Assembly (NCBI GenBank): GCA_027315225.1
Contig: DAHUYJ010000001.1
Location: 1 to 64,000 of the forward strand
DNA length: 64,000 bases
Origin: Candidatus Saccharimonadota bacterium
GTDB taxonomy: Bacteria; Patescibacteriota; Saccharimonadia; Saccharimonadales; UBA4665
Direction of reading: 5' to 3'
Of the stretch, positions 57,111-64,000 are shown in pieces. A program made the position numbers and the translations under genes. The notes beneath the pieces are model-generated. The model saw nothing but the letters and a program-made list of their open reading frames with translations, was not told where the DNA came from and did no database searches. Within the stretch, counting starts at the first letter, position 1. The number at the start of each line of letters is the position of its first letter.

Positions 57111-57593
57111 TTATGAAACAGGTTCGTACGGAATGTGGCATTGTCCGTGGCCGGTGCGTTCAGCGTACTTTTGGTGATACGGTTCGGCCTCGTAGAACGG
57201 GCCGGCCGGTGCGAATTGCGTGACAATAGGCTTGTTGAACTTCGGCTCATATTCACGCCTGACCTGCTCGGCTGTTTCCAATTGGTCCTGGTTGAAGTAA
57301 AAAATCGCCGAGCGGTAGTTTTCGCCGATATCCCAACCCTGCCTGTTAAGCTGCGTCGGATCATGCATGCGAAAGAAGTGCCGGCACAGTGTCTCGTAGC
57401 TAACTTTGGCCGGATCAAACCCGATCAATACCGCTTCGGCGTGGCCTGTCTTGTGCGAGCAAACCTGCTCGTACGTCGGGTTTTCGGTGTTCCCACCGGT
57501 ATAGCCGGCGACTGTCCTAAGGATCCCCGGCACCTGGTCGAAGTAGTACTGCACGCCCCAGAAACACCCTGCCGCAAATAATGCCTCCTGCAT
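57111..57593 (-). CDS. msrA: Peptide methionine sulfoxide reductase MsrA
   Basis: A 160-residue MsrA with the catalytic motif ALFAAGCFWGVQYYF at the N terminus; the Cys of GCFW attacks methionine-S-sulfoxide. EPYHQKYAERTG near the C terminus and VAGYTGG are family motifs. The ATG at 57593 directly follows the stop of the DUF427 gene by one base, so the two are co-translated. It repairs oxidised methionine. Confidence 0.95.
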   Translation of the reverse strand: MQEALFAAGCFWGVQYYFDQVPGILRTVAGYTGGNTENPTYEQVCSHKTGHAEAVLIGFDPAKVSYETLCRHFFRMHDPTQLNRQGWDIGENYRSAIFYFNQDQLETAEQVRREYEPKFNKPIVTQFAPAGPFYEAEPYHQKYAERTGHGQCHIPYEPVS

Positions 57594-57594
57594 A

Positions 57595-57900
57595 TTATTC
57601 GACAACTTGGACATCACGCCAGAAGGCTACATAATTCGAGAAGTCTTTCTTGACGATGTCAATAGCGCCGGGTTTGGGCTCCGGGTAGCTCCAGGCGTTG
57701 TCCTTGCTCCAGGTTTCGGCCTGGCCGACATCAAAGTACTGGCAATCACCCTTCCACGGACAGGTATACGGCGTGTCACTCTTGCGCAAAAATTCCTGAC
57801 GCACGCTGTCCGGTGGAAAATACCAGTTCCGCTCAATATAAATAAGATCGCCCTTATCAGCCTCGGCTATGGTCTGGCCATTCCAAATCGCTTTCACCAC
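57595..57900 (-). CDS. DUF427 domain protein
   Basis: A 101-residue protein matching the DUF427 family: VKAIWNGQTIAEADKG, YIERNWYFPPDSV, then DTPYTCPWKGDCQYFDV and NAWSYPEPKPGA, with the characteristic Trp/Tyr-rich core. The start is GTG (57900, or the next codon, also GTG), with a GGGGGAA stretch upstream. It is coupled to msrA. The function of the family is not established. Confidence 0.88.
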   Translation of the reverse strand: MVKAIWNGQTIAEADKGDLIYIERNWYFPPDSVRQEFLRKSDTPYTCPWKGDCQYFDVGQAETWSKDNAWSYPEPKPGAIDIVKKDFSNYVAFWRDVQVVE

Positions 57901-57916
57901 TTCCCCCTTTTTTGCG

Positions 57917-58216
57917 TTAAAGGCTTTTAACCAGAATAAGAATGGCGAAAACCAAGACTACAAGTCCCAGCACCCGGCGAAAATAGTTAACGCCTTTGAA
58001 TATCTCCAGAAAGCACCAAATGATTAAGGCGGCCGAGCCGAGCCATGAGAAGACGTCGGCCACTCGCCCAAGAAAAGCAATAGACAAAACGGTAAATACC
58101 GCCCAGGCTATCAACGGTATATTAGGCATCTGCCAGATGATGACGTTGCCGCGCCTGTCTTCCCAGAATTTTGACCACCACCCTCGTGGTGACCTATAGC
58201 TACGTTCTTGTGGCAT
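57917..58216 (-). CDS. Unknown small membrane protein (99 aa)
   Basis: A 99-residue protein with a basic, Trp-rich N terminus (SYRSPRGWWSKFWED) and two or three hydrophobic helices at about 30-45, 50-70 and 78-98. The ATG at 58216 is used because the longer frame would start with TTG and place a TATACT box inside the coding region. The layout resembles small DUF-type membrane proteins; no function is proposed. Confidence 0.65.
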   Translation of the reverse strand: MPQERSYRSPRGWWSKFWEDRRGNVIIWQMPNIPLIAWAVFTVLSIAFLGRVADVFSWLGSAALIIWCFLEIFKGVNYFRRVLGLVVLVFAILILVKSL

Positions 58217-58343
58217 GTATTGTTGGTGCTTCAATCTTTCCAGTATACGATATGCACCCCGCTTATTTGAAGTCAAAACTATGTATTTCTAATAAATGTG
58301 TTGCAAACTTTACATGAATGGTCTTACATTAAACATAGTTCCC

Positions 58344-58880
58344 ATGAATTCACTTTCACTGCACACGTTGGAAGAATCATTCGACAACCTGTTCGTCAGG
58401 CGGGCTCCTGCTTTGCCCGTGAGCAGTAAAAAAACCTTAGTGCAGTATTTACCCTGGATCAACCTGCTTCTGGGAATCATCACGCTGGGGACTGTTTATG
58501 ATCTGTGGCACTGGATCCGTATTACTGACAGCCTAATTGGTATCACCCGTTCTTTGCATGTAACATATAGCGGCTCCGAAGTTCCCGCCGCACACCAAGG
58601 CTTTGGTATATGGCTGGGGTTGGCGGTACTAGCGGTCGAAGCGCTGTTATATCTGGCAGCCTTCCCGGGCACCCGCGACCGCAAAAAGTCAGGATGGAGA
58701 CTGATGTTTTACGCCCTGCTGGCCAACGTTCTTTACGGTGTAATCATCCTCTTTACCTACTATGGCACGGTGTGGACGCTGGCCGGCACGCTAGTCGGTT
58801 CAGGCGTAGGTCTCTACCTGCTGTTCCAAATCCGCAGCAGCTATTCCGCCAAAGGCACCGCCTTCCGCAAAAAATCCTAG
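58344..58880 (+). CDS. Unknown membrane protein (178 aa)
   Basis: A 178-residue protein with a 35-residue polar N terminus (MNSLSLHTLEESFDNLF) and four hydrophobic helices between about 36 and 165, ending in a basic tail (RKKS). An upstream promoter (TTGCAA 58301-58306, TACATT 58325-58330) supports the ATG at 58344 over one at 58296. The stop lies inside the left arm of the long inverted repeat that follows. The family is not recognised. Confidence 0.65.
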   Translation: MNSLSLHTLEESFDNLFVRRAPALPVSSKKTLVQYLPWINLLLGIITLGTVYDLWHWIRITDSLIGITRSLHVTYSGSEVPAAHQGFGIWLGLAVLAVEALLYLAAFPGTRDRKKSGWRLMFYALLANVLYGVIILFTYYGTVWTLAGTLVGSGVGLYLLFQIRSSYSAKGTAFRKKS

Positions 58881-58988
58881 AGGCCAGACAAAAACTCCCC
58901 GGACATTCGCTCGCTCACCAGGAAGATATGTTCGCTCGCTATTGACGGAAACAATAATGTCCGGAAGAGTTTTTGTCTGGCCTCTAGG
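58876..58988. terminator. Long inverted repeat between convergent genes
   Basis: Left arm 58876-58907 and right arm 58956-58988 pair over 22 bp, then a C/TT mismatch, then 9 bp, giving 31 pairs around a 48-base loop. The arms contain AAAAACTC and GAGTTTTT, so an inner hairpin with a U5 tract is available in both directions, but the stem continues 17 bp beyond. The loop region has a 10-base direct repeat (TTCGCTCGCT at 58906 and 58931). It overlaps the upstream stop codon. Likely a bidirectional terminator, possibly of repeat origin. Confidence 0.7.
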
Positions 58989-58990
58989 CA

Positions 58991-59359
58991 CTATTCCAGT
59001 TCGTGGATGCGTTTGTGGTCTAGGCCGTAGTAATGCGCGATTTCATGCCACAGGGTGTGCTTGATGTCCTCCTCAAGTCCGGCCAGCGTAGTCGCGCGTC
59101 TGCTTAGGGGGCCCTTGAACAGCGTGATCTTGTCTGGAAACAGCCGGGTCCCTCCCTGCCTCTGGGATAAGGGCACGCCTTCATAGAGTCCAAGCAGCGT
59201 CTGGTCAGGCCGTAGTTTAGAAGTCAGGCGCTGCTGTGGCGTCGGATCTTCTTCGTAGAGAATCGCTACGTTACTTATGCCCTTGGCGTGTTCGCCAGGC
59301 AGTTTATCGAGAGCCTTGTTGATCAACTGCTGAAACTCTTCATCGCTGACTTCTATCAT
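58991..59359 (-). CDS. Minimal zincin metallopeptidase-family protein
   Basis: A 122-residue protein with the zinc motif HTLWHEIAHYYGLDHKRIHE at its C terminus (HExxHxxGxxH). The first part (ALDKLPGEHAKGISNVAILYEEDPT) matches the metallopeptidase family once called DUF1025. No signal or membrane segment is present. Proteolytic activity is not proven for the family. AAGGTG lies upstream of the ATG. It sits 12 bases after lysS. Confidence 0.85.
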   Translation of the reverse strand: MIEVSDEEFQQLINKALDKLPGEHAKGISNVAILYEEDPTPQQRLTSKLRPDQTLLGLYEGVPLSQRQGGTRLFPDKITLFKGPLSRRATTLAGLEEDIKHTLWHEIAHYYGLDHKRIHELE

Positions 59360-59371
59360 ACTCGCACCTTA

Positions 59372-60880
59372 CTAAAGTTTAATGTCAGGATAAATCGTTT
59401 TGGTGACTTCGTCGATTTCGTGGCGGAGTTGCGGGAACGGCACGCCTTCACGGGCGGTGACGCCTTCGAACAGCCAAAAGACGCGTTCGCTGAAACCCAG
59501 GCCGCAAGCCGGCGGCATGCCGTACTCCAGCATTTCGACGTAGTCAATATCGAGCATCATGGCCTCTTTATCTCCAGAGTCGCGCATCGCCTGCTGCTCC
59601 TTGAAGCGCTTGAGCTGCTCAAGCGGGTCATTCAACTCGCTGAAGCCGTTGCTAATCTCGCTTCCGGCGACGATGGCCTGGAACCGCTCAGTTGTTTCCG
59701 GCCGGCCTGGATTAACCTTAGCCAGAGGACTAATAAACGTCGGCGTATTAATAAGCCAGACCGGACCAGCGATGCCTTTACGTAGGTTCTTCCATAGTTT
59801 ATCGATGCCGTGGGCTTTGTTGCCGGCCTGTTCGATCTCCAGTTTGTGGTCGGCCAGCGCTTTTTTAACTTCGTCGACCGAGCAGTTAAGCGGATCGAGG
59901 CCATAGTGCTTCATGATAGTCTCGCAGTAGTCCAGTTCCTCCCAATCTTTGCTCAAATCAATCTCAAATTGGCCAAGTTTGAACTGAAGCGTGCCAAAAG
60001 TTTGCTCTATAACATGCCGGAACAGCCCGGTCTGGAACTTCATGCCGTCCCGCCAATCGGCGTACGCCCAATACCACTCCATGGCCACGTGCTCCGGCAA
60101 ATGTTCGTCGCTGTAGTTTTCGTTACGAAAGCGCGGACCGATGTCATAGACTTTCTCATATCCGGCTCCAACCAACCGCTTAAGCGGCAACTCGTGGCTA
60201 ATCCTTAGGTAAAAGTCCTGGCCCAGGGCGTCCATATGCGTCGCAAACGGGGTAGCATCCGCCCCGCCAGTAGTGTGTTCGAGCACCGGTACATTTATCT
60301 CTATAAAGCCGTGGTCGTTGAGAAAGTCCCGTGTCGCCTGCCAGAACTTGCTGCGACGTATAAACCGCTGCCTGACATCCTCGTTAACGTTGATGTCCAC
60401 GTAACGGCGGCGCAGGCGCTCTTCTTTGTTGGTGAAACCGTCCTGCTTGGCCGGCAGTTGCCGCAGGCTCTTCGTCAAGAGCCGCAGCCTCTGGATTTCT
60501 ATCGACTCTTCGCCAGTCTGGGTTTTGATCAGCTTGCCGGTAGCTTCTACGAAGTCCCCAGCGTCCAAGAGGCCGATATCGCCCAGCAGCAGCTCGCTGT
60601 TGCCGCGGTCAGCTTCGGCAGCATCGTCCTGCCGCCAGAACAGCTGTATTTCCCCACTGTCATCACGAATAACTATGAAGGCAATTTTGCCGAATTTACG
60701 GATCGAGATGATCCGTCCGACCGCTTTGGCCTCGTTGCCTTCCAGTTCGCCGAACCCATCCCGCAATTGTTGGGCAGTGTGGGTGCGCTCGGCGTGCGCC
60801 GGGTACGGGTTGACGCCAAGCTTTTTAAGCTCTTCCAGTTTGCGCAAGCGCTCGTCGCGTAATTCCTTGAGGGTCGCCAT
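59372..60880 (-). CDS. lysS: Lysyl-tRNA synthetase (class II)
   Basis: A 502-residue class II LysRS. The N-terminal OB-fold anticodon domain (AVGRIISIRKFGKIAFIVIRD) is followed by the catalytic domain with motif 1 around FLNDHGFIEINVPVLEHTTG, motif 2 FRNENYSDEHLPEHVAMEW and motif 3 PACGLGFSERVFWLFEGV. The sequence is somewhat divergent from E. coli LysS in the motif 2-3 region. A TATACT box lies 11 bases before the ATG. Confidence 0.94.
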   Translation of the reverse strand: MATLKELRDERLRKLEELKKLGVNPYPAHAERTHTAQQLRDGFGELEGNEAKAVGRIISIRKFGKIAFIVIRDDSGEIQLFWRQDDAAEADRGNSELLLGDIGLLDAGDFVEATGKLIKTQTGEESIEIQRLRLLTKSLRQLPAKQDGFTNKEERLRRRYVDINVNEDVRQRFIRRSKFWQATRDFLNDHGFIEINVPVLEHTTGGADATPFATHMDALGQDFYLRISHELPLKRLVGAGYEKVYDIGPRFRNENYSDEHLPEHVAMEWYWAYADWRDGMKFQTGLFRHVIEQTFGTLQFKLGQFEIDLSKDWEELDYCETIMKHYGLDPLNCSVDEVKKALADHKLEIEQAGNKAHGIDKLWKNLRKGIAGPVWLINTPTFISPLAKVNPGRPETTERFQAIVAGSEISNGFSELNDPLEQLKRFKEQQAMRDSGDKEAMMLDIDYVEMLEYGMPPACGLGFSERVFWLFEGVTAREGVPFPQLRHEIDEVTKTIYPDIKL

Positions 60881-60941
60881 AATCGCTTAACAGTATAGCG
60901 TATACCGAGGCTGCTGATAAATCCTACTTGCTAGCAGTCTT

Positions 60942-61403
60942 CTAGCTGATGTCGACGATTTTGTATGCGGTGGTGTCGGTGGGAGTAACGATCTCTACTG
61001 TCTCGCCTTCTTTTTTACCGATCAGTGCTTTGCCGATTGGCGATTCGTCGCTGATTTTGCCGCTCAGAGGGTCTGCTTCTACTGTGCCGACAACCTGGAA
61101 TTCCTTAGTCTTGCCGCCCTGGGCTTTGAGCTTCACGCCTGAGCCTAACTGTACTTTGCTATCACCGCGAGGCTTTTTAATTATCTCAACGTTCTGCAAA
61201 ATGTTCTCAATCTCGCTGGACCGGGCCTCGTTGCGGTCTTTCTCGACTAGTGCCGACTGGTACTCAGCATTCTCGGCCAGGTCGCCCAATTCTCGGGCAG
61301 ACTTAATCGTATCAGTAATATCAGCCCTTTTGGCTAGCAGGCTGTCCAGTTCGGCTTGTAGTTCGTCGACGCCGCTACGGGTCAACCGAAACATTTTTTT
61401 CAT
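60942..61403 (-). CDS. greA: Transcript cleavage factor GreA
   Basis: A 153-residue protein with the N-terminal coiled coil (LTRSGVDELQAELDSLLAKRA) whose acidic tip inserts into the RNA polymerase secondary channel (GDLAENAEYQSALVEKDRNE), and the C-terminal FKBP-like domain ending ISDESPIGKALIGKKEGETV. It rescues backtracked polymerase. A good Shine-Dalgarno (AAGGAGAA) precedes the ATG. Confidence 0.96.
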   Translation of the reverse strand: MKKMFRLTRSGVDELQAELDSLLAKRADITDTIKSARELGDLAENAEYQSALVEKDRNEARSSEIENILQNVEIIKKPRGDSKVQLGSGVKLKAQGGKTKEFQVVGTVEADPLSGKISDESPIGKALIGKKEGETVEIVTPTDTTAYKIVDIS

Positions 61404-61485
61404 GGAAATCTTCTCCTTACTACCAACATCCCTTAGGGGGATAGCGGTATCGAATTCTGCCGTGTCAGCGACATTATAACAAGTC

Positions 61486-62742
61486 CTAGCCGGGGATGCC
61501 TAGTGCTTTCACAAGCTCGTCCGAACCAAGTTGACGAGGCTCACTCTGGCGGCGTTCTTTCAACTCGTACACGCCGGCGGCTACTGTTTTGTCACTGATG
61601 ACAACGCGGTACGGTATGCCGATGAGATCTGCATCGGCAAATTTTTCGCCGGCTCGCATGTCACGGTCGTCATATAGTACCAAGACGCCCGCGTCTGTCA
61701 AGCGATTATATAACTCATCGGCTTGTTTTACGGTGTCAGGACCGTTCCCAAGACGCGCCAGATATACTTTGGCGGGAGCCACGGCCTCCGGCCAGACCAA
61801 GCCGCGTTCGTCAGCAAAATGCTCTGCCAAAAGTCCCATAAGCCGACTGATGCCAAGGCCATAACACCCCATAACAATAGACTGTTTTCTACCCTCCTCG
61901 TCCGTGAAATATACGTCAAGGGCATCAGCATATTTGGTGCCGAGAGAAAAGATATTACCGACCTCAACAGCCCGCTTTTCTACCAATTCGTCGCGATTAA
62001 GGTTCAGCTCAGCCAGGACCCCGTCTGTGAAGACTTCCCTGTTCACGCCCAAGCGGCGGCCTTCGTGTATGTAGACAGTATCTTCGCCAACGTGACTGAG
62101 CGTCTGAAACTCGTCACTGAATTTGCTGAATATACCGCCACTGGCATAAGTGCGATACGTAATATCACCGATACCGAGCTGTGCGTATATCTTCATATAA
62201 GCATCGGCCGCCCGCTCGTAGAACGTATCATGCTCAGCCTGTGTCCGGCAAAAAGAATAGAGGTCTTTCATCAGGAATTCGCGGCCCCTCATCAAGCCAC
62301 TCTTAGCTCGAAGTTCGTTACGGAACTTATTCTGTATCTGGTAAATATAAGTTGGTAAGTCTTTGTAAGAGTTAACGAAATCACTCAACGTATTAGCCAG
62401 CGGTTCCTCGTTGGTCAGGCTCATGCCCACTTCGGTACCGTTTTTGAGCTGGGTTTTGAACCAGTTATCGACAACTTCGTCATTCCAGCGGCCGGTCTTC
62501 TCCCAGATTTCTTTGGGCTGTAGTACGCTAAGCTGGACCTCTACGGCACCAATACCGCCTATCTCCTTACGTACGATGTCAGCGATATTATCCAGAACCC
62601 TCTTGCCTAACGGCAAGTAGCTGTATACCCCGGCCATCTCCTTGTGAATAAAACCGGCTTGGATCAAGAGTTGCGCGTTGCGTGCTGTCTCGCCGGCCGG
62701 TATGGTTTTGCTGGTTTTGGTGAATAGCTGGGACAGTCTCAT
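61486..62742 (-). CDS. proS: Prolyl-tRNA synthetase (short form without editing domain)
   Basis: A 418-residue class II enzyme. Motif 1 lies around AGVYSYLPLGKRVLDNI, motif 2 around KFRNELRAKSGLMRGREFLM, and motif 3 around GCYGLGISRLMGLL, with a C-terminal anticodon domain. At 418 residues it lacks the roughly 180-residue INS editing domain of E. coli ProS, so misacylated Ala-tRNA would need trans-editing. The ATG at 62742 is used; a TTG lies one codon earlier. Confidence 0.94.
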   Translation of the reverse strand: MRLSQLFTKTSKTIPAGETARNAQLLIQAGFIHKEMAGVYSYLPLGKRVLDNIADIVRKEIGGIGAVEVQLSVLQPKEIWEKTGRWNDEVVDNWFKTQLKNGTEVGMSLTNEEPLANTLSDFVNSYKDLPTYIYQIQNKFRNELRAKSGLMRGREFLMKDLYSFCRTQAEHDTFYERAADAYMKIYAQLGIGDITYRTYASGGIFSKFSDEFQTLSHVGEDTVYIHEGRRLGVNREVFTDGVLAELNLNRDELVEKRAVEVGNIFSLGTKYADALDVYFTDEEGRKQSIVMGCYGLGISRLMGLLAEHFADERGLVWPEAVAPAKVYLARLGNGPDTVKQADELYNRLTDAGVLVLYDDRDMRAGEKFADADLIGIPYRVVISDKTVAAGVYELKERRQSEPRQLGSDELVKALGIPG

Positions 62743-62791
62743 CAATATGGCTCGTTACTTAGCCCCTATTTTACTATGTTTCTCGTAAATC

Positions 62792-63580
62792 TCAGCGTAT
62801 CGGGAAGTATGTGCCTTGCTGGCCGGCGATAACTTCCTCCAAACTGGACTCCATAGCATGCGCTATGTGCGCTGAAGTAGCTGAGGAGCCGTGTGCAGCT
62901 TCAAAAGCGGCTTCAACCTTGGACTTCATGCCGCCACGGGTACCGTTGCCGTTCTCTCCGGCTATGCTCAGCGCCCAGCCTATATTTTCGGCGGCCACAG
63001 TCGGAACAACGTCGCCGCTAACCGGATCTATGAGGCCCCTAACTTCGGTCATTAGGCATAGATGACTCGCTCCTAATAGCTGGCTGACATGAAGTGCCAG
63101 CTGGTCATTGTCCCGCGCTACTTCGTAATCCTCGGATCCCTCCTCGCTCATAGCATCATTACCGTTAATTATAGGGACTATGCCGAGTCTAATATTATTT
63201 CGCAGTACCCGCTCGAGCACCCGGCCTTCGCTGGCGTCTTCAATCTCATGATTCGTTACCTGTACTGTCCCAGTAACTATATCGCGCCGGGCAAATGCAT
63301 TTTGCCACCCCTTGAACACCTTGGTACTGCCTACTGTTGCCAAGCTTTGCACGTCCAAGTGATTTTCCATATCCATATGTCGCTTGATCTTCTTGGGTAT
63401 TATCGCTTCACCGGCAGCAATAGCGCCCGAGCTGACAACAACGATGTCATGGCAACCTTTAATGCCCGCAAGTTCACTTACGTGATGCCGGATGCGCATC
63501 CGGTTCAAACCTTCAGCGTCTGTCACTGCTTTTGACCCGTACTTAACGACTATGATTTCTTTCTCAGACTGTTCAGCCAT
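62792..63580 (-). CDS. Glutamate 5-kinase-like amino-acid kinase
   Basis: A 262-residue amino-acid kinase fold protein resembling ProB. It has IIVVKYGSKAVTD at the start, VVVSSGAIAAGEAI, IVPIINGNDAMSEE, DNDQLALHVSQLLGA and GTRGGMKSKVEAA. No C-terminal PUA domain is present. ProA is not nearby and the window shows no proline pathway, so the role is uncertain: phosphorylating glutamate or another acid. It precedes proS by about 46 bases. Confidence 0.85.
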   Translation of the reverse strand: MAEQSEKEIIVVKYGSKAVTDAEGLNRMRIRHHVSELAGIKGCHDIVVVSSGAIAAGEAIIPKKIKRHMDMENHLDVQSLATVGSTKVFKGWQNAFARRDIVTGTVQVTNHEIEDASEGRVLERVLRNNIRLGIVPIINGNDAMSEEGSEDYEVARDNDQLALHVSQLLGASHLCLMTEVRGLIDPVSGDVVPTVAAENIGWALSIAGENGNGTRGGMKSKVEAAFEAAHGSSATSAHIAHAMESSLEEVIAGQQGTYFPIR

Positions 63581-63660
63581 GGCTTTCCATGCCCCTTATG
63601 AGCCCACCCTGTTAACAAAAAATGAATAATATTAAGGTTTGGTTTAAATATATAATATCA

Positions 63661-64000
63661 TTATTTTAGATGTAGTGCAAACAGCGCCGCGAAGGCTACG
63701 CCGTTTTTAATAGCGTGTAGCGTAATAGAGCCCCAGAGGCTGCCGGTCTTTTCGCGCAGGTAGATGAGTACCAGGCTGAGGATGAAAGTGTCCAGTCCTG
63801 CGATGTAGAGCGGCCCGGCTGAACCGCCTTCCGGCAAGTGTGCCGAGGCGAAAAGCAAGCTGGTAATAATGACCGCCCAGACGGTCGGCAACGCTTTTTT
63901 AAGGCTACTGTAAAGAAACCCGCGGACCATGATTTCTTCGGCCAGCGGCGGCAACACTACCAGGCTGATAAACGTCATGATAAGTTCGGCGGCTCCGTGC
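63661..64000 (-). CDS. CPBP-family intramembrane protease (5' end beyond window)
   Basis: The frame stays open past the ATG at 63978 to the window end, so the N terminus is missing. The visible 113 residues carry the CPBP (CAAX/bacteriocin-processing) motifs: LAEEIMVRGFLYSSL with the Glu-Glu-x3-Arg pattern, then a helix with LLFASAH, and HAIKNGVAFA. Several membrane helices are evident. These proteases act within membranes, often in peptide processing or immunity. The target is unknown. Confidence 0.88.
   Translation of the reverse strand, partial: HGAAELIMTFISLVVLPPLAEEIMVRGFLYSSLKKALPTVWAVIITSLLFASAHLPEGGSAGPLYIAGLDTFILSLVLIYLREKTGSLWGSITLHAIKNGVAFAALFALHLK

Overview
This window is dense bacterial chromosome of moderate-to-high GC. 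It most likely comes from a Patescibacteria/CPR organism, with Candidatus Saccharibacteria (TM7) the best fit. That placement is inference from gene content, since no rRNA is present. The pointers are a reduced dcw cluster, archaeal/eukaryote-like Trm11-type methyltransferase, a sigma-region-4/HARE-HTH fusion, many short genes without recognised relatives, and almost no biosynthetic genes. UGA is used as an ordinary stop and an intact RF2 gene is present, so the UGA=Gly recoding of Gracilibacteria and Absconditabacteria does not apply.

Layout. 1-9.1 kb: signalling genes (a histidine kinase fragment, receiver-only regulators, two full kinases), a umuDC-type mutagenesis operon whose UmuD has lost its protease residues, one tRNA-Glu, and an RsuA/RluB pseudouridine synthase. 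9.2-18.1 kb: der, pth, a strongly structured non-coding stretch, dprA, topA and the sigma4-HARE protein, followed by a ~620-base gap. 18.7-27.2 kb, minus strand: a dcw cluster transcribed mraZ-rsmH-ftsL-ftsI-mraY-ftsW-murG-ftsQ, with no Mur ligases and no ftsA/ftsZ. 27.4-31.5 kb: secreted or unknown small proteins, a flavodoxin-fold oxidoreductase and a NYN-domain protein. 31.5-45.3 kb: glyS, recO behind a degenerate kinase/receiver pair, xseA-xseB, a flippase-like membrane protein, a Trm11-like methyltransferase, rpmA, a receiver protein, pyrG and an S41 protease. 45.3-53.8 kb: CHAP hydrolase, ftsX, ftsE, prfB, an M16 peptidase, secA and hpf; this order closely follows hpf-secA-prfB-ftsEX-ctpB of Firmicutes. 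53.9-64 kb: serS, lysS, proS, greA, a PD-(D/E)XK nuclease, msrA, a glutamate-5-kinase-like protein and a truncated CPBP protein at the edge.

Functional themes are cell-wall growth and division (dcw cluster, FtsEX with CHAP hydrolase, S41 protease), translation (four aminoacyl-tRNA synthetases, RF2, Pth, Der, HPF, L27), DNA repair and uptake (UmuC, RecO, ExoVII, DprA, TopA), and signalling through receiver proteins without DNA-binding domains. A recurring promoter design puts a TATAAT-like -10 box only 6-9 bases before the start codon, which predicts widespread leaderless mRNAs. The most unusual items are the protease-dead, UmuD'-sized UmuD; the degenerate two-component pair ahead of recO; the multi-pseudoknot intergenic element after pth; a 31-bp inverted repeat between convergent genes; and the leaderless promoter pattern.
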